Assembly (NCBI GenBank): GCA_947461185.1
Contig: CANHJY010000049.1
Span: 1 to 10,123, forward strand
Reading direction: 5' to 3'
Source: Flavobacteriales bacterium
GTDB lineage: Bacteria; Bacteroidota; Bacteroidia; Flavobacteriales_D; Crocinitomicaceae
DNA: 10,123 nucleotides
Of this stretch, positions 6,163 through 10,123 are shown piece after piece. The position numbers were made by a program, and so were the translations under genes. Below the pieces are notes generated by a model. The model saw nothing but the letters and a program-made list of their open reading frames with translations. It had not been told where the DNA came from and did not search any database. The first letter of the stretch is position 1. Every line of letters begins with the position of its first letter.

Positions 6163-7461
6163 ATGGAAATATTAGTCATTCTAATTCTAACTTTTTTAAA
6201 TGCCTTTTTTGCGCTGTCTGAAATTGCGCTAGTTTCAGTAAAAAAAAATAAAATTCAACATTTAGCTGAACAAGGAAATGGAAGAGCCTTAACAATTCTC
6301 GAATTGCTTGAAAAACCTGAAAATTTTTTATCATCGGTTCAAGTGGGAATCACTCTCATCGGAATCATTTCCGGAGCATATGGAGGGGCTAATTTAACTG
6401 ATGATTTAGAATTTTATTTAAAAGATTTTGATTTATTTGGGTCGTATACTCATTTCGTTTCATTGTTCATAGTAATTGGTTCCATAACATATTTCACCAT
6501 AGTTATAGGTGAATTAGTTCCCAAAACTATAGGAATGAATTACTCAGAAAAAATCGCTCTTTTTTGTGCTCCAATTATTAAATATTTCACTTTAGCTACG
6601 TTTCCATTTGTTAAGCTTTTATCGTTTTCTACGAATTTATTCCTCAAGCCATTCGGGGTAAAAGAGTCTGATAGTGATCATATGTCTGAAGAAGAATTAA
6701 AATTCATGCTGATTAATGCAGGAAAACAAGGTGTATTAGAAACGGATGAGAGTCAAGTCCACCAAAATCTATTTTATTTCACCGATCAAACAGCAAAATC
6801 GCTAATGACTCACAGTACGGAGGTTGAATGGATAAATTTAGTTGATACCAAAGAGGATATACTTACACAATTATTAAAAAGTGTTCATTCCAAATTTATT
6901 GTTTGTGACAATCAAATTTCAAATATTAAAGGTGTTATTACGATAAAAGATTTTCTGGAAAACCACAATAATTCAGGGTTTGAAATAAAGCAAATCATGG
7001 AGAAACCGATATTTATTTTTCAAAATACGCCTGCATTCAAAATATTGAGTTTATTTAAGTCTAAAAAACAATATATAGGCACTGTAATAGATGAATATGG
7101 TGGCGTCATTGGAATAATAACATTACATGATTTAATTGAAGCAATAGTTGGTGATTTGCCAGATGAAGACGAGCATGAGTCAGCTGACATAATTCAGAGA
7201 ACCGATGGGTCTTATTTAGTGAATGGTAAGACTTTAATTTTTGAACTCAATCAATTTTTTCAAAAGGAAATTATCGAAGACAATATTTCCAAATATACAA
7301 CGGTGGCTGGTTTCATGTTGGATCATTTAAAGAAAATTCCTAATACCGGTGATAAAGTTCATGATGGAACTTGTGAATACGAGATTATGGATATCGATGG
7401 ATTGAGAATTGACAAAATATTGCTAACCTTTGAAACGGAAAATGATACTTTGGAAGATTAA
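6163..7461 (+). CDS. CNNM/CBS/CorC-domain membrane protein (hemolysin-like transporter family)
   Basis: A 432-residue inner-membrane protein of the CNNM (DUF21)-CBS-CorC_HlyC architecture. The transmembrane CNNM domain (about 1-165) carries ALSEIALVSVKK (17-28), QVGITLIGIISGAYGG (60-75) and the conserved GELVPKTIG (116-124), whose Glu and Pro belong to the ion site in studied members. A CBS pair lies at about 212-330, ending with the family signature DEYGGVIGIITLHDLIEAIVG (310-330). The C-terminal CorC_HlyC domain (about 340-425) contains DGSYLVNG and GDKVHDG. Relatives (CorC/MpfA/YtfL, human CNNM) have been linked to Mg2+ or other cation efflux; the hemolysin name is historical. Length and domain set are complete. 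The ATG at 6163 places the first hydrophobic helix at residues 2-22. A terminator ends 13 bases upstream, leaving no room for a promoter in between. Confidence 0.9.
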   Translation: MEILVILILTFLNAFFALSEIALVSVKKNKIQHLAEQGNGRALTILELLEKPENFLSSVQVGITLIGIISGAYGGANLTDDLEFYLKDFDLFGSYTHFVSLFIVIGSITYFTIVIGELVPKTIGMNYSEKIALFCAPIIKYFTLATFPFVKLLSFSTNLFLKPFGVKESDSDHMSEEELKFMLINAGKQGVLETDESQVHQNLFYFTDQTAKSLMTHSTEVEWINLVDTKEDILTQLLKSVHSKFIVCDNQISNIKGVITIKDFLENHNNSGFEIKQIMEKPIFIFQNTPAFKILSLFKSKKQYIGTVIDEYGGVIGIITLHDLIEAIVGDLPDEDEHESADIIQRTDGSYLVNGKTLIFELNQFFQKEIIEDNISKYTTVAGFMLDHLKKIPNTGDKVHDGTCEYEIMDIDGLRIDKILLTFETENDTLED

Positions 7462-7462
7462 G

Positions 7463-7493
7463 GTTCAAGGGAGTTTAAGGTTTAAAGTTTAAA
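7463..7493. repeat. Heptamer repeat block (GTTTAAA-type)
   Basis: Four heptamers in a row: GTTCAAG (7463-7469), a three-base insert GGA, then GTTTAAG (7473-7479), GTTTAAA (7480-7486) and GTTTAAA (7487-7493). It starts one base after the stop codon of the CNNM gene, in a 58-base convergent spacer. No hairpin is obvious. Similar GTTTAAA/GTTCAAA strings occur between genes in many Bacteroidota, to my knowledge; copy number here is low. Confidence 0.7.
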
Positions 7494-7519
7494 AAGGTAT
7501 AATTGGCAAACAAAGCTGA

Positions 7520-8362
7520 TTATTCACCCAAAATATTTCGAAAAGCTTTCGGTAAAAAATCACAGATATCTGATGCTAACAAGCTGTAATTTGAACCATT
7601 TTCAATAGCCAAATCACTTGCTAAACCATGCACAAACACTCCAACAAGCCCTGCATGAAGTGATGCATATCCTTGGGCTAATAAAGCTGTTATTATTCCC
7701 GTCAGGACATCTCCAGAGCCAGCTTTCGCCATTCCAGGATTACCAGTAGTATTGACAAATATTTTACATCCTGGTGAAAATATCTTTGTTTGAGCTCCTT
7801 TTAATACTAATACTGACCGTGTATCTTCAACAAAAGATTGAATTTTTTCAAATTTCTCTATTTCATTGCTCCAAATTCCAAGTAGACTTTTGCATTCTCC
7901 GACATGTGGAGTTAGAACCGCTGTATTAAGTAAACTTCTAAGTTTTGGTCTTAAAGAAATTGCATTAATCCCATCTGCATCAAGCACAATCGGTTTCTTG
8001 TTTTCTTTTAAAAATAGCTCTAGCGAATCAATAGTTTCATCTTGAGTGCCAATGCCTGGTCCAATCCCGTATGCGCAATAATTTTCATGTTCAGGGATTT
8101 TGGTTAAAAAATTTTTATTGGCATCTTCCAAAACCATAACCTCAGGTAACGCAGCATGAAAAATTGGAGCACTACCATTCGTGCTACAAACAGAAACTAA
8201 GCCTACTCCACTTCTCATACATGCCTTTGAAGACAACACAGCGGCGCCAATTTTTCCTTTTGAGCCAGCGACTAGAAGCGCATGTCCGAAATTATTCTTG
8301 TATGCATCTTCTGGGCGTTTTTTAAGAATATTTCTTACGACATCAAGGTTAATTTCTTGCAT
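7520..8362 (-). CDS. nnrD: ADP-dependent NAD(P)H-hydrate dehydratase, stand-alone
   Basis: This enzyme repairs damaged NADH and NADPH by dehydrating the S-hydrate form at the cost of ADP. The 280 residues cover only the ribokinase-like YjeF C-terminal domain. Seen in order: FGHALLVAGSKGKIGAA (25-41), MRSGVGLV (49-56), GIGPGIG (99-105), PIVLDADGIN (124-133), LTPHVGE, LVLKGA, and the nucleotide/catalytic loop GNPGMAKAGSGDVLTG (207-222) with Asp218 as the expected base. The partner epimerase domain (NnrE, YjeF N-terminal), fused in E. coli and in many Bacteroidota, is absent and would have to be encoded elsewhere. The start ATG at 8360-8362 lies seven bases after the stop of the upstream rhodanese gene, so the two are almost certainly co-transcribed. 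No clear terminator follows within the 58 bases before the converging CNNM gene. Confidence 0.93.
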   Translation of the reverse strand: MQEINLDVVRNILKKRPEDAYKNNFGHALLVAGSKGKIGAAVLSSKACMRSGVGLVSVCSTNGSAPIFHAALPEVMVLEDANKNFLTKIPEHENYCAYGIGPGIGTQDETIDSLELFLKENKKPIVLDADGINAISLRPKLRSLLNTAVLTPHVGECKSLLGIWSNEIEKFEKIQSFVEDTRSVLVLKGAQTKIFSPGCKIFVNTTGNPGMAKAGSGDVLTGIITALLAQGYASLHAGLVGVFVHGLASDLAIENGSNYSLLASDICDFLPKAFRNILGE

Positions 8363-8369
8363 ATTTTTG

Positions 8370-9782
8370 TCATGACTTTCCGCTCGTAGGACAAATAAAT
8401 TGAGTTGTTTTCACATCTGATTTCAAAATCGAATTGAATCCACCCCTGATTTCAATAAAATTGTCGAAACCCCTTGATTTTAAAATTGAAGCTGCAATCA
8501 TACTTCTATACCCACCTGCACAATGTAAAACAAAGTCTTCATTTTTAGGAAATTCAGCCATACTTTCATTAATAAAATCGAGGGGAATATTCATAGCATC
8601 TAGTACATGTTCTGCTTGAAATTCTGCAGGTTTTCTAACATCAATTACACGAAATCCTTTAAGTATAAAATTATTAACGTCACTGGCGTCACGCCTTTCA
8701 ACCGTATTCAATTCTCTATTTTCATTCGACCATGATTGAAAACCGCCTTCCATATAACCTAAAACATAATCATATCCGACCCTAGCCAACCTAGAAACGG
8801 TTTCCTCTTCTCTCCCATTGTCGGCAATAATTAAAATTTCCTGCTTAACATCTGGTAACATTGCCCCTACCCACGGTGCAAATTGACCATCCAAACCGAT
8901 ATTGATACTATTCGGGATAAATCCTTTTGAAAATTCCTCAGCATTTCGGGTATCTAAAATAATGGCATTAGTATCATTTGCCAACATTTCAAATTGTTCA
9001 GGGTTGAGGGATGTTAACCCTCTTTTCATTACATCATCAATATTGTCATAACCTGATTTGTTCAAATGAACATTCATTCCAAAATATCCTGGAGGAGGCA
9101 TTAACCCGTCAGTAACTTCTTTCACAAATTCGACTTCAGTCATATCGGCTCGCAAAGCATAATTGGTTGCTTTTTGGGCGCCAATTGTACTTACAGTTTC
9201 TTTACTCATATGCTTTCCACAAGCACTTCCCGCTCCATGTGCGGGATAAACTATTACGTCATCATGTAGCGTCATGATTTTGTTTCGTAATGAATGGTAA
9301 AGTGTTTCTGCCAATTGTTCCATTGTCAAATCAGCAGATTTTTGAGCTAAATCTGGTCTACCTACATCACCAATAAAAAGGGTATCTCCAGTAAAAATGG
9401 CGTGCTCATTTCCTTTTTCATCCAAAAGTAAATAACATGTCGACTCCATTGTATGACCTGGGGTGTGAAGAACTTTGATTGATACATTACCAAACTTTAA
9501 AATTTCGCCATCTTTTGCAATATGAACCGGATATTCCGGATTGGCATTTGGTCCATAAACAATTTGCGCTCCTGTTACTTTTGATAAATCAATGTGACCA
9601 CTTACGAAATCAGCATGAAAATGGGTTTCCAAAATATATTTGATTTTAACGCCATCAATATCAGCTCTTGATGTATATGGTTGAGTTTCACGAAGTGGAT
9701 CAATAATTACCGCTTCATTATCAGAAACGATATAGTAAGCTCCTTGAGCAAGACAACCTGTGTAAATTTGTTCGATTTTCAT
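8370..9782 (-). CDS. Persulfide dioxygenase-like metallo-beta-lactamase fused to two rhodanese domains
   Basis: A 470-residue cytosolic protein in three parts. The metallo-beta-lactamase fold (about 1-245) has HFHADFVSGH (54-63), TPGHTMES (107-114) with His110, TGDTLFIGDVGRPD (131-144) with Asp133, and YPAHG with His181. His54, His110 and Asp133 match the single-iron set of ETHE1-type persulfide dioxygenases, which oxidise glutathione or related persulfide to sulfite. Rhodanese domain 1 (about 260-355) has ADNGRE (319-324) where the active-site cysteine loop should be, with Asp320 in place of Cys, so it is probably structural. Rhodanese domain 2 (about 365-458) keeps an intact loop, HCAGGYR (420-426), with Cys421. 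This MBL plus dead/live rhodanese layout is a known family form. The start at 9782 is preceded by AAAGG nine bases upstream, one of the few Shine-Dalgarno-like sites here. It follows the TauE/SafE gene by 41 bases. Confidence 0.9.
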   Translation of the reverse strand: MKIEQIYTGCLAQGAYYIVSDNEAVIIDPLRETQPYTSRADIDGVKIKYILETHFHADFVSGHIDLSKVTGAQIVYGPNANPEYPVHIAKDGEILKFGNVSIKVLHTPGHTMESTCYLLLDEKGNEHAIFTGDTLFIGDVGRPDLAQKSADLTMEQLAETLYHSLRNKIMTLHDDVIVYPAHGAGSACGKHMSKETVSTIGAQKATNYALRADMTEVEFVKEVTDGLMPPPGYFGMNVHLNKSGYDNIDDVMKRGLTSLNPEQFEMLANDTNAIILDTRNAEEFSKGFIPNSINIGLDGQFAPWVGAMLPDVKQEILIIADNGREEETVSRLARVGYDYVLGYMEGGFQSWSNENRELNTVERRDASDVNNFILKGFRVIDVRKPAEFQAEHVLDAMNIPLDFINESMAEFPKNEDFVLHCAGGYRSMIAASILKSRGFDNFIEIRGGFNSILKSDVKTTQFICPTSGKS

Positions 9783-9823
9783 TATTGTATACCTTTAATT
9801 TAACGTTTGGAAATTTATAAAAT

Positions 9824-10123
9824 CTAAAAAAAGAGTTCTTTAACAAAGATAAATACTCCCATTATCAAAACAAACCAACCGAATATTATTTTTAATTGAT
9901 TTTCATTAATGGATTTACCTATAATTAACCCGATAAATGTTCCCAGAAGGGATGAGATTGAAAAATACAACAATAAGGTGTAATCTATAACAATACCTTT
10001 ACTTATATCACCTGTAAAACCTATACTCGCGTTAATTGCAATTATAGCTAAAGAGGTTGCAATTGCTTTTTTTACTGGAAGATTGCATAAACTAACTAAA
10101 ACTGGAATAATTAAAAACCCTCC
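9824..10123 (-). CDS. TauE/SafE-family anion exporter, C-terminal part (5' end outside window)
   Basis: The minus-strand frame is open from the right edge to a TAG at 9824-9826, giving 99 residues of a polytopic membrane protein. It opens with GGFLIIPVLVSLCNLPVKKA, the pattern of the second half of TauE/SafE proteins (usually GGGFLxVPxLxxxxGxPxxxAxxTS). ATSLAIIAINASIGFTGDI follows, and the last helices are YFSISSLLGTFIGLIIG and IIFGWFVLIMGVFIFVKELF. Members move sulfite, sulfoacetate or other small organosulfur anions across the inner membrane. The location 41 bases upstream of the persulfide dioxygenase-like gene, same strand, supports export of sulfite made by that enzyme. The family is clear despite the truncation; the substrate is inferred from context. 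Confidence 0.85.
   Translation of the reverse strand, partial: GGFLIIPVLVSLCNLPVKKAIATSLAIIAINASIGFTGDISKGIVIDYTLLLYFSISSLLGTFIGLIIGKSINENQLKIIFGWFVLIMGVFIFVKELFF

Overview
The window looks like a chromosomal housekeeping segment of a low-GC member of the Bacteroidota, probably Flavobacteriales or a relative. Three things suggest this: strongly AT-rich coding and spacer sequence, start codons preceded by A-rich stretches rather than clear Shine-Dalgarno sites, and gene forms typical of that phylum. These include a short, roughly 340-residue MenE, an RRM-type RNA-binding protein, and a CNNM/CBS 'hemolysin-like' transporter. No phage, insertion sequence, CRISPR array, tRNA or rRNA is visible. 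The lineage call is inference from gene style, not from a search.

Layout, left to right. Positions 2-631 are the 3' end of rpsA (ribosomal protein S1), closed by a strong terminator. A 459-base gene-free stretch follows, then a minus-strand exported thioredoxin-like gene with its own terminator. Divergent from it is a plus-strand pair, menE and a membrane-anchored J-domain protein, overlapping by 23 bases. The J-domain gene runs tail to tail into smpB (minus), and the two stop codons abut. Divergent from smpB is recR (plus), whose stop codon overlaps that of a minus-strand NAD(P)-binding Rossmann protein within a single TTAA. Divergent from that is an RRM RNA-binding protein with a long charged tail. 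It ends in a textbook terminator, only 13 bases before a CNNM/CBS/CorC-type membrane protein. A short spacer made of heptamer repeats separates this from a three-gene minus-strand cluster: nnrD (NAD(P)H-hydrate repair), a persulfide-dioxygenase-like metallo-beta-lactamase/double-rhodanese protein, and the C-terminal end of a TauE/SafE-family anion exporter that runs off the right edge.

Functional links. The right-hand cluster reads as a sulfur module: persulfide or thiosulfate oxidation by the MBL-rhodanese protein, with sulfite or related anion export by the TauE/SafE protein. A metabolite-repair enzyme sits last in the same probable transcript. menE belongs to menaquinone synthesis but has no other men gene beside it here. 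smpB (ribosome rescue), recR (recombinational repair) and rpsA are unrelated core genes packed by divergent and convergent arrangement.

I found no convincing new defence or mobile system. The items most worth a second look are the J-domain membrane protein fused by overlap to menE, the RRM protein with an acidic disordered tail, the heptamer repeat block, the nested inverted repeats around the thioredoxin terminator, and the near-zero spacing of converging genes.
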